From G963663735 sp963663735 (GTDB lineage: Bacteria > Acidobacteriota > UBA6911 > RPQK01 > JAPXNP01), in contig CAXXHN010000001.1 of the NCBI GenBank assembly GCA_963663735.2, positions 496,001 to 560,000 on the forward strand: 64,000 nucleotides of DNA, given 5' to 3'. Positions 9,348 through 18,525 of the stretch are shown here, in pieces (the stretch's first letter is position 1; every line of letters starts with the position of its first letter). The position numbers and the translations under genes are program-made. The notes beneath the pieces were generated by a model. It saw only the letters and a program-made list of their open reading frames with translations, searched no databases and had not been told where the DNA came from.

Positions 9348-9983
9348 CTATTCTAACCGGAAGGGGTGCGAGATTGAGACGTGGCCGGCCAGGGTGTCCC
9401 GTTCCTTGCCTTCTACCAGAAACCTTACCTGGGAGATCTCTTCAAAATTGAGAACCAGAGATCTGGTTATGGATTTTATGGCGAGAAGTTCATAGAAAAC
9501 TCCTTCAATGCCATTAACCGTATCATCGTAAAGGTCAACAACCGCAGTTCCGTCATCCAGAATATAAAGCTGCCTGAGCCTCGCACCGGCAGGAAAAACA
9601 GGAAAAATGGACTGCCCGGACAAAGGCTCGTTTTCAGCGGATTCTTCCTGGGTAACGGGAAGCTGTCCAGGCCCACGGAATAGCTCCTGGAGCGCCTGCT
9701 TGGCCATAATGGTCCTATCGGCTATCTGATAAATTACTCGTTTTTCAGGGACCAGGAAGTCAGGGTCCGAAGGAAATTTCCCGGCATTGTAAAAATACAG
9801 GTCCACGAACTGATCACCCTGGCTCTGCTGTTTCAGGTCAGTTGCCTCCAGGTCCACAGCGGAAGAGTCGGGTTCCTGGAGCAGCCTGTGACGAGCTCTT
9901 TCCTGGCTGATCAGATAATACGCGAATACTACCGCGAGAAAAATGAGCAAAATGCCCAGAATAATGAGTTTTTTCTCTTTCAT
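9348..9983 (-). CDS. GerMN domain protein, membrane-anchored
   Basis: Protein of 211 residues with an N-terminal membrane anchor (about residues 5-24) and one GerMN domain (about 55-200), recognised by VDLYFYN, the ALQELFRGP helix, FPAGARLRQLYILDDGTAVVDL and the late helix before RSLVLNFEEI. GerMN domains are extracytoplasmic modules of unclear biochemical role, first named in the GerM spore protein and common in non-sporulating bacteria. It lies between a cell-wall amidase and rph with gaps of only 5-6 bases, which suggests a periplasmic envelope role. No other sporulation gene is seen. Confidence 0.85.
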   Translation of the reverse strand: MKEKKLIILGILLIFLAVVFAYYLISQERARHRLLQEPDSSAVDLEATDLKQQSQGDQFVDLYFYNAGKFPSDPDFLVPEKRVIYQIADRTIMAKQALQELFRGPGQLPVTQEESAENEPLSGQSIFPVFPAGARLRQLYILDDGTAVVDLYDDTVNGIEGVFYELLAIKSITRSLVLNFEEISQVRFLVEGKERDTLAGHVSISHPFRLE

Positions 9984-9989
9984 TTGTGA

Positions 9990-11510
9990 TTACCGTAAAA
10001 ATTCAACTATCCCATCAGCTATCAATCTGGCCATTTCATCCTGATATCCGGCGGTTAAAATAAACTCCCTGTCCAGGGTATTGGTCAAAAATCCGATTTC
10101 CAACAAAACAGCCGGCGCCTTGACCGGCTCCAGGACTGTAATTGGGACTTTCATGATCCCGTTATTCGCGAGAAACACCTGATTCAGGGAATCCTGGAGG
10201 GATCTGGCCAGTAAGGCGCTCTGCTCAACCCACGGCTTCTGGCCTTCATTCCACGGGATCATCATCGCCCTGTCGGGATTACCTTTCCCTGGAGCATTCT
10301 CCTCGCCTCCTGTAAGAGCCTGGCCCTGATTGCTGCCGGAATCCGGCGTTTTCTGTTCCTGGTTGGAAGGACTGAAATAGACTACGGGTCCCTGGGTGGC
10401 AGCAGAGGGAGAACTGGCAAAGTGAAGGCTTATGAAAGCCCTGGTTGAATAAAAATTACCAACTGAGCTCCTCTGTTCAGGGGAAAGGGATACATCCCTG
10501 TTCCGCGTAATCCTGGTTTTGATCCCTCTTTCCTCCAGCTTACTCTCCAGCAGGCGGGCAATCGACAGTGTCAGGGTTTTTTCCATTACCCCATTTTCTG
10601 TTTCAAACCCAATATCAGCACCGCCATGGCCGGGATCAATAACTACAACTGCCGCTCCGATCTCCCTGCTGGCGGGAACACCGGACAATTCTCTACCGGT
10701 TTCGGTTGAAGGGACTCGCGACGGATCGCCGCCTTCGGCTTCAGGGGCGGTTTCAGCCAACTGCCTCTCCCTGGGTGCTTCAAAAAAATCAATTACCACC
10801 CGAGGAGGATCATTAAGCACATATTCCCTATACCTGCCAAAACTTTTCCCCTTGGTTACCCTGAATGTTCCCAGTCCATCGTTCGGATCAAAAGAAATTG
10901 CGGAAACAACATCAAAGGTGTCAGGATTATCAATCTGTTCCAGGCGGACGACGTACTGATCAAACCTTATCTCAATAAAATCGCGGAATTCCCTTATCCT
11001 GGGGGATACCTGTTCGCTGGTCCTGAAAACAAAAGAAACATGGTCGGGATAGTCAACGGCCTGAACCCGAACTACATTTTCATTCAGAGATTCGACTCTG
11101 TATTCACCCCTGCCTGAAACCACAAGGTGCCGGGAAAGAATGTTCGGCAGCAATTTCTCCAGGAAATCTTCCGGAACCCACCAACCAGTTTTCCTCAATT
11201 TTACAACTGAGGCTGAGAGGAGTATGTATTGAGATCCGGTACGGACAAGGGGCCTCCCCGAGATAAGAGTCAGGCTTCCCCTGTCCCCTATGATCTCCAG
11301 GGTGCTGCCTGATTCCTTCAACTTGAAATCCAGGACTGAGGCCAGCTCATTGACACGGTAATAGCTGCTTCCCTCAAGAACCGTAGCGGTAAGGGTAGTT
11401 TTTCTTGTCCCGTCCCTGATTACCAGCTGCTGGGCTGTCAAGGCAGGCGTACTGGCAACGATTCCCAGAATTATCAGTATGGTTCGCCATATCCAATTTT
11501 GCATTTTCAT
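9990..11510 (-). CDS. N-acetylmuramoyl-L-alanine amidase with N-terminal targeting domains
   Basis: Periplasmic peptidoglycan amidase that cuts between MurNAc and L-Ala. From the ATG at 11510 it has a signal peptide, a copper-amine-oxidase-N-like domain (about 25-125), an AMIN-like beta domain (about 130-250), a low-complexity linker and a C-terminal Amidase_3 zinc domain. Catalytic features are VIDPGHGG (zinc His), Glu in VMEKTL, ISLHFA (zinc His) and the catalytic Glu in LLEIGFLTN. The frame extends to a TTG at 11576, but the extra residues would precede a good signal peptide. An insertion rich in Gly/Gln/Ser interrupts the catalytic domain. First gene of the operon. Confidence 0.92.
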   Translation of the reverse strand: MKMQNWIWRTILIILGIVASTPALTAQQLVIRDGTRKTTLTATVLEGSSYYRVNELASVLDFKLKESGSTLEIIGDRGSLTLISGRPLVRTGSQYILLSASVVKLRKTGWWVPEDFLEKLLPNILSRHLVVSGRGEYRVESLNENVVRVQAVDYPDHVSFVFRTSEQVSPRIREFRDFIEIRFDQYVVRLEQIDNPDTFDVVSAISFDPNDGLGTFRVTKGKSFGRYREYVLNDPPRVVIDFFEAPRERQLAETAPEAEGGDPSRVPSTETGRELSGVPASREIGAAVVVIDPGHGGADIGFETENGVMEKTLTLSIARLLESKLEERGIKTRITRNRDVSLSPEQRSSVGNFYSTRAFISLHFASSPSAATQGPVVYFSPSNQEQKTPDSGSNQGQALTGGEENAPGKGNPDRAMMIPWNEGQKPWVEQSALLARSLQDSLNQVFLANNGIMKVPITVLEPVKAPAVLLEIGFLTNTLDREFILTAGYQDEMARLIADGIVEFLR

Positions 11511-11626
11511 AAGTATAGATGAAGAGATAACCGAATAAAACAGAAACAGGAGCCAAGGACAGCTTCCAACCTGCAAGGCAGGGGGAATTTAGCAAAAATG
11601 CTTTAAAACAATCTTCGCCTGGGGAT

Positions 11627-12523
11627 TTATTCATTTACGGCCGGAGTAAATCCCTGCAGCTCAGACTCTTTCATCAAGCGGATAGAAGAGCGGTTGCGGG
11701 CTATTTCTCCTGCCAGGCGGGTGTGAAGGGCATGCCCTCCTTTATAAGCTGTTATGTGCCCCATCAGCGGGAATCCGCACAGCGCAATATCTCCAATCAG
11801 GTCCATGGCCTTATGCCGTACAAACTCAAATTTGTCTCTCAGTTCTCCACTCACAATCCCAGTCTTGCTTAATACCACCGCATTCTCAAGAGTCCCGCCT
11901 CTTACCAGTCCCTTTTTCAGGAGATCTTCCACCTGTTCATAAAATCCAAACGTACGAGCGAAGGCCAATTCCTTCTTGTAAGTTTCGGGATTGATATCCA
12001 AATGGATACCCTGCTGGCCAATAGATGGATGATCAAAATCTATCTCATATGAAACCTTAAATCCAAAACATGGTTCCATTCTAATATATTTGTCTCCCTC
12101 CGAGAGGCAGACTGGCTCCGTGACTACCAGATAGGATCTTTCGGAATGGGAAAATTCAATTCCCGCCTCTAAAATCATATCTACCCAGGGACGGGAGGAA
12201 CCGTCCAGGATCGGGACTTCCAGGGAATCAATATCAATATAAACATTATCTATACCGCAGCCGTAAAGAGCAGACAGTATATGTTCAACAGTCGAAAGCC
12301 TTACGCCCTGCTTCATCAGGGTTGTAGCCAGCTCCACCCTGGACACCCACATTTGTAACGCCTCTATCTCGAAACCCTGCAGGTCTGTCCTCCTGAATAC
12401 CAAACCTGATCCGGAAGGAGCCGGCTGCAGGGTGACAGACACCTGGCATCCGGTATGTAATCCGACACCACTGACACTCACGCTTTTCTTAATTGTCTGT
12501 TGCATTGTCTTATTACTTAGCAC
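11627..12523 (-). CDS. lpxC: UDP-3-O-acyl-N-acetylglucosamine deacetylase
   Basis: Zinc enzyme for the committed step of lipid A synthesis and direct evidence of a Gram-negative outer membrane. Homology begins at KKSVSVSGVGLHTG. Zinc and active-site motifs are visible: HILSALYGCGIDN, the Thr-containing LAFARTFGF loop, and RHKAMDLIGDIAL with its His and Asp, then GHITAYKGGHALH. The start is uncertain. GTG at 12523 has GGAG at a good distance, ATG at 12505 matches the usual N-terminus, and the frame opens at 12547. There is no FabZ fusion. It stands alone about 100 bases upstream of the amidase operon. Confidence 0.96.
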   Translation of the reverse strand: MLSNKTMQQTIKKSVSVSGVGLHTGCQVSVTLQPAPSGSGLVFRRTDLQGFEIEALQMWVSRVELATTLMKQGVRLSTVEHILSALYGCGIDNVYIDIDSLEVPILDGSSRPWVDMILEAGIEFSHSERSYLVVTEPVCLSEGDKYIRMEPCFGFKVSYEIDFDHPSIGQQGIHLDINPETYKKELAFARTFGFYEQVEDLLKKGLVRGGTLENAVVLSKTGIVSGELRDKFEFVRHKAMDLIGDIALCGFPLMGHITAYKGGHALHTRLAGEIARNRSSIRLMKESELQGFTPAVNE

Positions 12524-12819
12524 GAATGACTCCATATTATAAATCAAGGATACCAGGGCTTTTCCGCATCATTTCCTCCAGTTTATGTGCGGCATGGACC
12601 ACACTGTTGTTGCTGGATGTATACAGCGGACATCCCTGTCAACTAATAATTGACCTTGCACAATTTATAATCCGGAAAATGCAGGCAAGGTAATAGGGGG
12701 TAGAAAGACCGGGAATTAAACCCTGGTTCCGGCCATACTATCCTTCTTCAATTACAAATCTGACGGCCGCAAAGAGACAAGCTGATGAATCAGCTATGGG
12801 TCCCGGTTTTTTAAAAGAG

Positions 12820-13632
12820 TCAGTTCTTCTTGTCCTTGTTGCCCCCAGGGGTCCATTCTACACCTTCGGGCCTGAGGAAAAGAATCTCGGGAAATGCTTC
12901 ACCGAAGGAGATCTCTTCAATAAATCTCTGGCTGCTCAGTTCACCGTCAGTGTATATGTCAATCCGGAGAGGGACAAAAACTCCCTGGATTTCATGCCAG
13001 TTATAGAACTCCTGTTCCTGTTTATGGCGAACTCCATTTTTATCTACGGTGTGGTATTCAGTTCTTGCCGGCCTGGAATCACTGACATTAAAATATACAG
13101 TTATGGAATCACTCCTAGCATCGACAAATTCCACGGCTTCATACTGGCCGGAGCCGGAAATCTCGTCCCTGCCATAGTAAAAAAAACTCATCCCCTCTTC
13201 TGAAACTCTTTTCCGTAGCAGATAGTCAACGTCATGCCTGACTGATCGCCTGAATTCAGAAATGTCATCCTCAGTTAAAAATTCAAGGAATTTCTCGCTC
13301 TCCCTTTTCCAGCCCTTATTCATTTCCAGGTTGACTATTTCCAGGTATTCTTCCTTTCCTTTACCCAACTGGACCCTGGACTTGATCACTGGTGACATGA
13401 CCGACCAGTCCTGGTATCTAAGGAAAAATTTCCTTCCCTTGTTGAACCAGAAATATCGTCCGTTGCTCCTGATTCTATCAATGGCCAGGTAAGCTTCTCC
13501 ACCCATCGATTTAACAGCTGCATCTATCAGCTTCCGGGCCTTCGTTTCATTGGAATTGTCATCTGACAGAGCCATGTTCGAGGAAAATGTCACCATCAGG
13601 AGAACGGCCGCTAAAAATATCTTTATTTTCAT
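12820..13632 (-). CDS. LolA-like exported protein of unknown role
   Basis: Protein of 270 residues with a clear signal peptide (about residues 1-23, cleaved near NMALSDD) and a mature domain that looks like the open beta-barrel LolA/LolB-type fold. Features are an ARKLIDAAVKSMGG helix followed by alternating beta strands such as RSNGRYFWF, AVEFVDARSDSITVYFN and GVRHKQEQEFYNWHEIQGVFVPLRI. Proteins of this type are common in Acidobacteria-like genomes as outer membrane lipoprotein-sorting-like proteins. It is not a clear orthologue of LolA itself. The surrounding gaps (88 and about 300 bases) suggest its own transcription unit. Confidence 0.65.
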   Translation of the reverse strand: MKIKIFLAAVLLMVTFSSNMALSDDNSNETKARKLIDAAVKSMGGEAYLAIDRIRSNGRYFWFNKGRKFFLRYQDWSVMSPVIKSRVQLGKGKEEYLEIVNLEMNKGWKRESEKFLEFLTEDDISEFRRSVRHDVDYLLRKRVSEEGMSFFYYGRDEISGSGQYEAVEFVDARSDSITVYFNVSDSRPARTEYHTVDKNGVRHKQEQEFYNWHEIQGVFVPLRIDIYTDGELSSQRFIEEISFGEAFPEILFLRPEGVEWTPGGNKDKKN

Positions 13633-13720
13633 GAGCTATTTTTCCAGTTTCAGCCGGTTATCAAACTCTCCCGGCTCTCTTACATTTATTTGAATTAGAG
13701 GAATTTCCCCATCCCCTGTT

Positions 13721-14755
13721 TCAGTTTCCAATAAACCTTGAGTATAAAATTCGGGCTTCCACAATATCCTTGACCCCTTTAAAGATAGCCCTTCCATTGC
13801 TAAAGACCGTCATATCGTATTCATCTATACGCACCTGCAGCAGGTAATCGTTGCATCTTAAGATATTTTTCTCTCCCAGGCGGCCTGCCAGTTCATGCAG
13901 ATTCAGGGATTTATCGCGGACTGCTGGATATATCTGAAAGGATTCAGCTCCACAGAGCCTGGTAATGCGCCCTGTTATCCGTCCTTCAAGATATGGGAAA
14001 TCCCTCTCCCGGCAGCAGGGACATACTGCTACCGGCCCTACTTCACTATTCCCGCTCTCCCAGGTTCCCGAAAACGAGTTAAAACTCAGAACATCCCGGC
14101 TGAAACTGCCGGTAACAACTTTCCTCAGCACCTGGCCAGCCTGAAAAGAGGCTATGGCAGAAATAACCTCATTTTTTGTTACTCCGGATAAAGGGGTTCC
14201 ATTGCTGCCCGGAGCGGGATCTTCGGGAAAAAGGCATCTCAGGCATGGAGTTTCCCCAGGAACCATTCCCCTGGATATTCCCCTGGAACCGGGGATTAAG
14301 GCAAAAATCCATGGAATTCCGGTCTCAACTGAAAATTCATTAACCAGAAATTTGGTTTCGAAATTGTCAAGACCGTCTACCAGTACATCAAAGCCATTAC
14401 ACAAGTCTCTGATATTGTTAAAAGTAATATCTTTCCGGAAATCCTCCACCTTGATCCCTGGATTAATTTCTCTGGCAGCCCTGGCAATTGCCGAGGCCCT
14501 GGGCATAGCAGTGTCAGCATCTTTTGCCGTGAACAGGCTTTGCTCCCGGATGTTGTTCAATCTTACGATATCCCTGTCTATTAACCTCAGCCGTCCCAAT
14601 CCGGAGTGGGCCAGAATTGCGGCGACAGCCGACCCCAGGGCACCGCATCCGGCAATCACAGCCGAAGCACTGCCTACCTTCTCCACCTCTTCAGGCCCGG
14701 CTGGCTGGAAAAGGTCTGTACTGGCATAACGGACTGTCATCCCTGGATCCTTCAC
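13721..14755 (-). CDS. ThiF/MoeB/HesA family E1-like adenylyltransferase
   Basis: ATP-dependent adenylating enzyme of 344 residues that would activate the C-terminus of a ThiS/MoaD-type sulfur carrier. The Rossmann motif AGCGALGSAVAAIL, the RDIVRLNNIREQSLF segment and GLDNFETKFLVNE are all present. Two Cys pairs (CLRC and CPCC) fit the structural zinc site. The PTCxxxGV cysteine segment common in ThiF/MoeB reads GTPLSGVTKNEV here, so the sulfur-relay Cys appears absent. A C-terminal domain of about 75 residues follows. It starts with GTG one base after the thrB stop; an ATG five codons later is possible. No carrier gene lies nearby, so the pathway is open. Confidence 0.85.
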   Translation of the reverse strand: MKDPGMTVRYASTDLFQPAGPEEVEKVGSASAVIAGCGALGSAVAAILAHSGLGRLRLIDRDIVRLNNIREQSLFTAKDADTAMPRASAIARAAREINPGIKVEDFRKDITFNNIRDLCNGFDVLVDGLDNFETKFLVNEFSVETGIPWIFALIPGSRGISRGMVPGETPCLRCLFPEDPAPGSNGTPLSGVTKNEVISAIASFQAGQVLRKVVTGSFSRDVLSFNSFSGTWESGNSEVGPVAVCPCCRERDFPYLEGRITGRITRLCGAESFQIYPAVRDKSLNLHELAGRLGEKNILRCNDYLLQVRIDEYDMTVFSNGRAIFKGVKDIVEARILYSRFIGN

Positions 14756-14756
14756 T

Positions 14757-15674
14757 TTAGGACACTATTAACCGGGCGCCCTGCCTGTCCAGCTCAAGTA
14801 TCCGGTATTGAGCGGGAATACTGTTATCGTGGAAAGCTCGGCACATCCACTCCCCAATTTCCCGGCTCCGCACACTTCTGGATGCCATGCCCAGCATGGC
14901 TGATCCCGATCCACTTACCGTTACCGCAAGGAGCGACTGTTCCAGGTGCCCATCAAGGCCCTTTAATTCAAGGAGGTCGGTCATCCCGGGAACCAGGGGA
15001 GCGCGGTATTTTTGATGAAGGCGATCCCTGGAAGCCTCCCTGATCAGGGTTGCACGGCCTTCCCGGACCGCGTGAACCAGCAGGGCGGTTCTCTGGATAT
15101 TATATACCGCGTCTTCCAGGGTGTAGGATGAAGGCAGAATCCTCCTGGCTTCACTGGTGGAAACGGTAAATTCAGGAATAACAACTATGTAATCAAGATC
15201 CAGGCCTGATTCGAGCGGTTCCGCCCTCATCCTGTCGCCTGATACCAGGGAAAGAGCCCAGCCGCCCAGGCAGCTTGCTGCCAGGTTGTCAGGATGTTTT
15301 TCAAGGGGATAAGCGATATTAAAAATCTCCTCCCTGGACATATTCTTACCGGAAAGGCCTTCAGCCAGTTTTATTCCGCCGATAATGGCTGCAGCGCTGC
15401 TGCCCAGACCTCTTTTCAGGGGGATCTCGTTGTTTACCGAAAAACGGAGGCCGGGACAGGAGTAACCAAGGTAGGTACAGGCTGCATGGAAAGCCTGTAA
15501 TATCATATTGTCTTCAGGTGGAAGCTTGAAATCATCCGGCCAGAGAATATCTTTACCGGGAAGAATCTCAACTGAAATATCAAGATAGATGCTCAGCGCT
15601 GCTGAAACCGTGTCAAAACCGCTCCCCAGGTTTGAAGTACTTCCGGGAACACGGACTTTCACTGTACCTGTCAT
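14757..15674 (-). CDS. thrB: Homoserine kinase
   Basis: GHMP-family kinase that phosphorylates L-homoserine in threonine synthesis. The 305 residues hold VRVPGSTSNLGSGFDTVSAAL at the N-terminus, the glycine-rich ATP loop PLKRGLGSSAAAIIGG (about 96-111), HPDNLAASCLGGW, and the late VSGSGSAMLGM loop, all in the order and spacing of ThrB. It lies between aroD (44-base gap) and the ThiF-like gene (1-base gap). Threonine and shikimate steps are therefore probably co-expressed. Confidence 0.96.
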   Translation of the reverse strand: MTGTVKVRVPGSTSNLGSGFDTVSAALSIYLDISVEILPGKDILWPDDFKLPPEDNMILQAFHAACTYLGYSCPGLRFSVNNEIPLKRGLGSSAAAIIGGIKLAEGLSGKNMSREEIFNIAYPLEKHPDNLAASCLGGWALSLVSGDRMRAEPLESGLDLDYIVVIPEFTVSTSEARRILPSSYTLEDAVYNIQRTALLVHAVREGRATLIREASRDRLHQKYRAPLVPGMTDLLELKGLDGHLEQSLLAVTVSGSGSAMLGMASRSVRSREIGEWMCRAFHDNSIPAQYRILELDRQGARLIVS

Positions 15675-15718
15675 TGTTTATATCCTTAAAAGAAATCAAC
15701 CCGCCTTTCCGGCAGGAT

Positions 15719-16732
15719 TCATGTCATCCAGAAACTGATTATCTCACGGCTTGCCTTCCCAGGATCCGCCATTGAAAAAGGCGCTGAAATCCATTCTCCG
15801 TCACATAACCTGAACAAACGTCCAGCCCGTTCACTCTCCGCTCTCCCTTTTTCGGCAACCTTTTCCTCGGTTCCGGATCCCAGTTCAACAAATCCCCGAT
15901 AGGGAAGGTTTGAAGAAAGGGCGTATGAGAGAAACGGGGCTGTGTCCAGGCCCGGTAAAGGCAGGACCAGGGTGTTGAGCCCCTGCTCCCTGAACTGGAC
16001 ATTTAAAAACCCGGCTAAAATGTCTACATTGCCATTTTCATTTTTTCCCGCCACTCCAAAAATCTTCGGAACCTCTCTTCGAGAGGGGAGCCGATATAGA
16101 TATTTGGCAGCACTCAAGCCGAACTGTCCCGGGGCAACACTCTGGTTATCCTCGGAAACATAGGTCCAGGGGCAGCCAAGGAAAGGCCCGACAATACGGG
16201 TCACCTGGGCTATTGGCCCCATGCCGAACACTATTCCGGGTGAGACAGGGAGCGATACTTCCATGAATTCAAGGAGGTTTATCAGATCAGGTGTATTATT
16301 CGGGGTTACTACCAACTTGGCCAGGTCTCCTTCGCGGGACCTTAGATTGCCATATATTTGGTCAAGATCAGAAGGGCAGCCGCTGAAATCATGCCTGGAC
16401 CTTACTACCTTTACCGATTCAGGAAAACGCGGTATATTCTCCACATCAGATTCCACATCGACCAGGGAGAATCCCTTTTTGGAGGCTTCGCGAAGGATCT
16501 CTAGCCGGTCTGATTCAGGTCCGGTGAATTTTCCACCTTCCCTTACTGGCCGGCAGGTTGCAATGTAACTAGTTCCTGAACCAGCAGGCAGTTCCGGAAA
16601 TTCAACTGGATTCAAAAAATCCAGCCGCACTTCTATGACCGGAACTCCCCCGTTAAAGCAGTTTATTTTTTTCTGCAGCCCGGCCGGAGATTCCACGGCC
16701 AGAGTCAGGCATACATTAACCATACTGTCCAC
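15719..16732 (-). CDS. aroD: Type I 3-dehydroquinate dehydratase with degenerate SDH-like C-terminal domain
   Basis: Shikimate-pathway enzyme converting 3-dehydroquinate to 3-dehydroshikimate through a Schiff base. The N-terminal ~220 residues contain the full type I set: EVRLDF (34-39), CRPVREGG, DVESD (92-96), catalytic His114 in SRHDF, Schiff-base Lys139 in LAKLVV, and SVAPGQ (198-203). The remaining ~115 residues resemble the substrate-binding half of shikimate dehydrogenase, starting at KIFGVAGKNENG and running through LVLPLP, but lack its NxTxPxK motif and the whole NADP domain. It looks like a shortened AroD-AroE fusion. An alternative start is the ATG three codons in. First gene of the aroD-thrB-thiF operon. 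Confidence 0.9.
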   Translation of the reverse strand: MDSMVNVCLTLAVESPAGLQKKINCFNGGVPVIEVRLDFLNPVEFPELPAGSGTSYIATCRPVREGGKFTGPESDRLEILREASKKGFSLVDVESDVENIPRFPESVKVVRSRHDFSGCPSDLDQIYGNLRSREGDLAKLVVTPNNTPDLINLLEFMEVSLPVSPGIVFGMGPIAQVTRIVGPFLGCPWTYVSEDNQSVAPGQFGLSAAKYLYRLPSRREVPKIFGVAGKNENGNVDILAGFLNVQFREQGLNTLVLPLPGLDTAPFLSYALSSNLPYRGFVELGSGTEEKVAEKGRAESERAGRLFRLCDGEWISAPFSMADPGKASREIISFWMT

Positions 16733-17011
16733 CTGGAAAGATTCTCCAACTCCATTGCAGGTATCTAATCAATTAACAAACCAGTCCCTGTTTCTTACCC
16801 TGGTATTCTTCAGGTATTCCAGCTCCCCGGGGGCTTCACTCCCATGCTTCAGGGAAAGCTCTACCCGGGATTTCTGAAGAACCTATATCCCGGGGTCGAT
16901 AATCAACCCGGGCAGGGATTCCAGGAATACTTCAAAATCTCGGAAGTTACCAAAAACCAGGTCACGCCTGCTGCTTATAAAACCCGACGTATCCAAGGTC
17001 GTGCAACCTTG

Positions 17012-17563
17012 TCAATTATTGGAAGCCTTGCCGATCCTTCCCCAGAAAACCTTGAAATACTGAATCATCGACAGTATCGAAATAACTGCAGTTACCCAGA
17101 GGAGTATATTCCCAATCCTGAACATCAGTCCTTCAGGGTAGGGGTTAGCAACAATCAGGAATCCACAGCAAGCCACCTGGCTGACCATCTTCCATTTTCC
17201 CATGTTTGACGCGGCCACGGTTATTCCATTAGTCGCAGCAATGCTCCGCAAACCGGTAACCGCAAACTCTCTGCCTACAATTAACACAACAATCCAGGCT
17301 GGAGCTGCTTCCAGCTGGACCAGGGCAATTAAACAGGAGGAAATTAACAGCTTGTCCGCCAATGGGTCAAAGAGTTTTCCAAAAGTTGTCACCTGCTGCC
17401 TGCGGCGCGCCAGATACCCATCAAAATAGTCGGTGGCTGCTGCTGCAAGAAAAACAACCAGTCCAAAATACTCTTTATTAGGAAAATGCCCTGTTAATAA
17501 TACAACGAGCAGCAGGGGAACCAAGAATATTCTGGAAAGAGTCAAGCTGTTAGGAAGATTCAT
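17012..17563 (-). CDS. pgsA: CDP-diacylglycerol-glycerol-3-phosphate 3-phosphatidyltransferase
   Basis: Integral membrane enzyme for the committed step of phosphatidylglycerol synthesis. The 183 residues begin NLPNSLTLSRIFLVP, as in most PgsA proteins. They contain the complete CDP-alcohol phosphotransferase signature DGYLARRRQQVTTFGKLFD(P)LAD (about 48-70), with all aspartates in place. About five hydrophobic segments follow the usual pattern. It is a single gene with no close partner. The 280 bases after it hold an imperfect CCCGGG inverted repeat near 16890-16914. Confidence 0.95.
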   Translation of the reverse strand: MNLPNSLTLSRIFLVPLLLVVLLTGHFPNKEYFGLVVFLAAAATDYFDGYLARRRQQVTTFGKLFDPLADKLLISSCLIALVQLEAAPAWIVVLIVGREFAVTGLRSIAATNGITVAASNMGKWKMVSQVACCGFLIVANPYPEGLMFRIGNILLWVTAVISILSMIQYFKVFWGRIGKASNN

Positions 17564-17948
17564 AAAATATTTCCCGCTTTTCTTTTTGAAAAATCAAGAA
17601 GACTTTACCATAGATCAAATCCTGTTACCAGATGATCAGATAATTTCTGCCGTACAGAATGCATCGAAATAACAACGGAAAAACAAACATTGCAAAGCTT
17701 TTCCTGTCTACCTTTACCCTGCTTTTTTTGACTTCATATCCAAATTAATGTATCTTGTCATATCTGCGAGGCATACTACGCTTTGATAACAAAGTGATTA
17801 TGAATAACTAAACAGCTTAATCCAATATTCCTGGAAGGTTCACTTTCAGGAAAGTCACTCCCCCAAAATCCCTTTTTCAGAGGAAATTCTGTTTATATGG
17901 AAATTTTTGGTGAGGATCGTTTAAGTTGTTGAAAAATAAGAGGTTAAT
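17564..17948. other. Divergent intergenic region, pgsA / 3D-domain gene
   Basis: 385 bases between two divergent starts, AT-rich. It must hold promoters for both genes. I could not pick a convincing -35/-10 pair and see no gene, tRNA or repeat in it. Confidence 0.5.
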
Positions 17949-18512
17949 ATGAGAGTAAGCAAAAAATCTAAGCATTTGAGATTCATGGCAGTACTTGCTG
18001 TGACCCTGATAGCTTCCTTAGCAGGATACTCTATATTTATTGAAACCAACGCCAGTTCTCTGGCTACTTCAGGTGAACTGGAACTGAAATCAGCTGAAAT
18101 TGTAACTATAGACCACCTTGAGACTTCTGACGAGGAAGCATCAGATAGCGATTTTATTGGATTCGAAGCCACGGCCTATTGTGACCTGGGAATCACATTT
18201 TCAGGTGTTTATGTGCAGAGAGGCATTGTGGCTGCCGATCCAAAGGTGCTGCCAATCGGCTCTGTAATTGAGGTTTCTGCCGGAGATTACAGTGGCATTT
18301 ACACAGTAATGGACACCGGCGGGGTAATCAAGGGTGACATCATTGATATTTTTATGCCGGATTACGAAGAAGCTGTCCAGTTTGGCCGTCAGAATGTCAA
18401 AATAAGGATTATCCGAAAAGGCTGGATTCCCGATTACGAGTTTGATCCTGGTTTCAATCTGGCTTCTTCACAGCTCGCTCCTGAATCTCCGGATTCAGGC
18501 CGTACACTTTGA
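17949..18512 (+). CDS. Exported 3D (Asp-Asp-Asp) domain protein
   Basis: Protein of 187 residues with an N-terminal signal anchor (about residues 13-30), an acidic linker and a C-terminal 3D domain (about 75-160). The three aspartates that name the domain are seen in AADPKVLPIGS, VMDTGG and DIIDIFMP, and FEATAYC opens the domain. 3D domains share the double-psi barrel fold of MltA and related lytic transglycosylases, so a periplasmic cell-wall role is likely but not proven. The last codons overlap a small inverted repeat (CCTGAATC / GATTCAGG, 18480-18499). Confidence 0.85.
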   Translation: MRVSKKSKHLRFMAVLAVTLIASLAGYSIFIETNASSLATSGELELKSAEIVTIDHLETSDEEASDSDFIGFEATAYCDLGITFSGVYVQRGIVAADPKVLPIGSVIEVSAGDYSGIYTVMDTGGVIKGDIIDIFMPDYEEAVQFGRQNVKIRIIRKGWIPDYEFDPGFNLASSQLAPESPDSGRTL

Positions 18513-18525
18513 AAAAAAATTAGAA

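Noticed and set aside
12618..12642. TTGACA (minus strand) with TATACA downstream, as lpxC promoter
   Set aside because: The spacing is only 13 bases, too short for a standard sigma-70 promoter.
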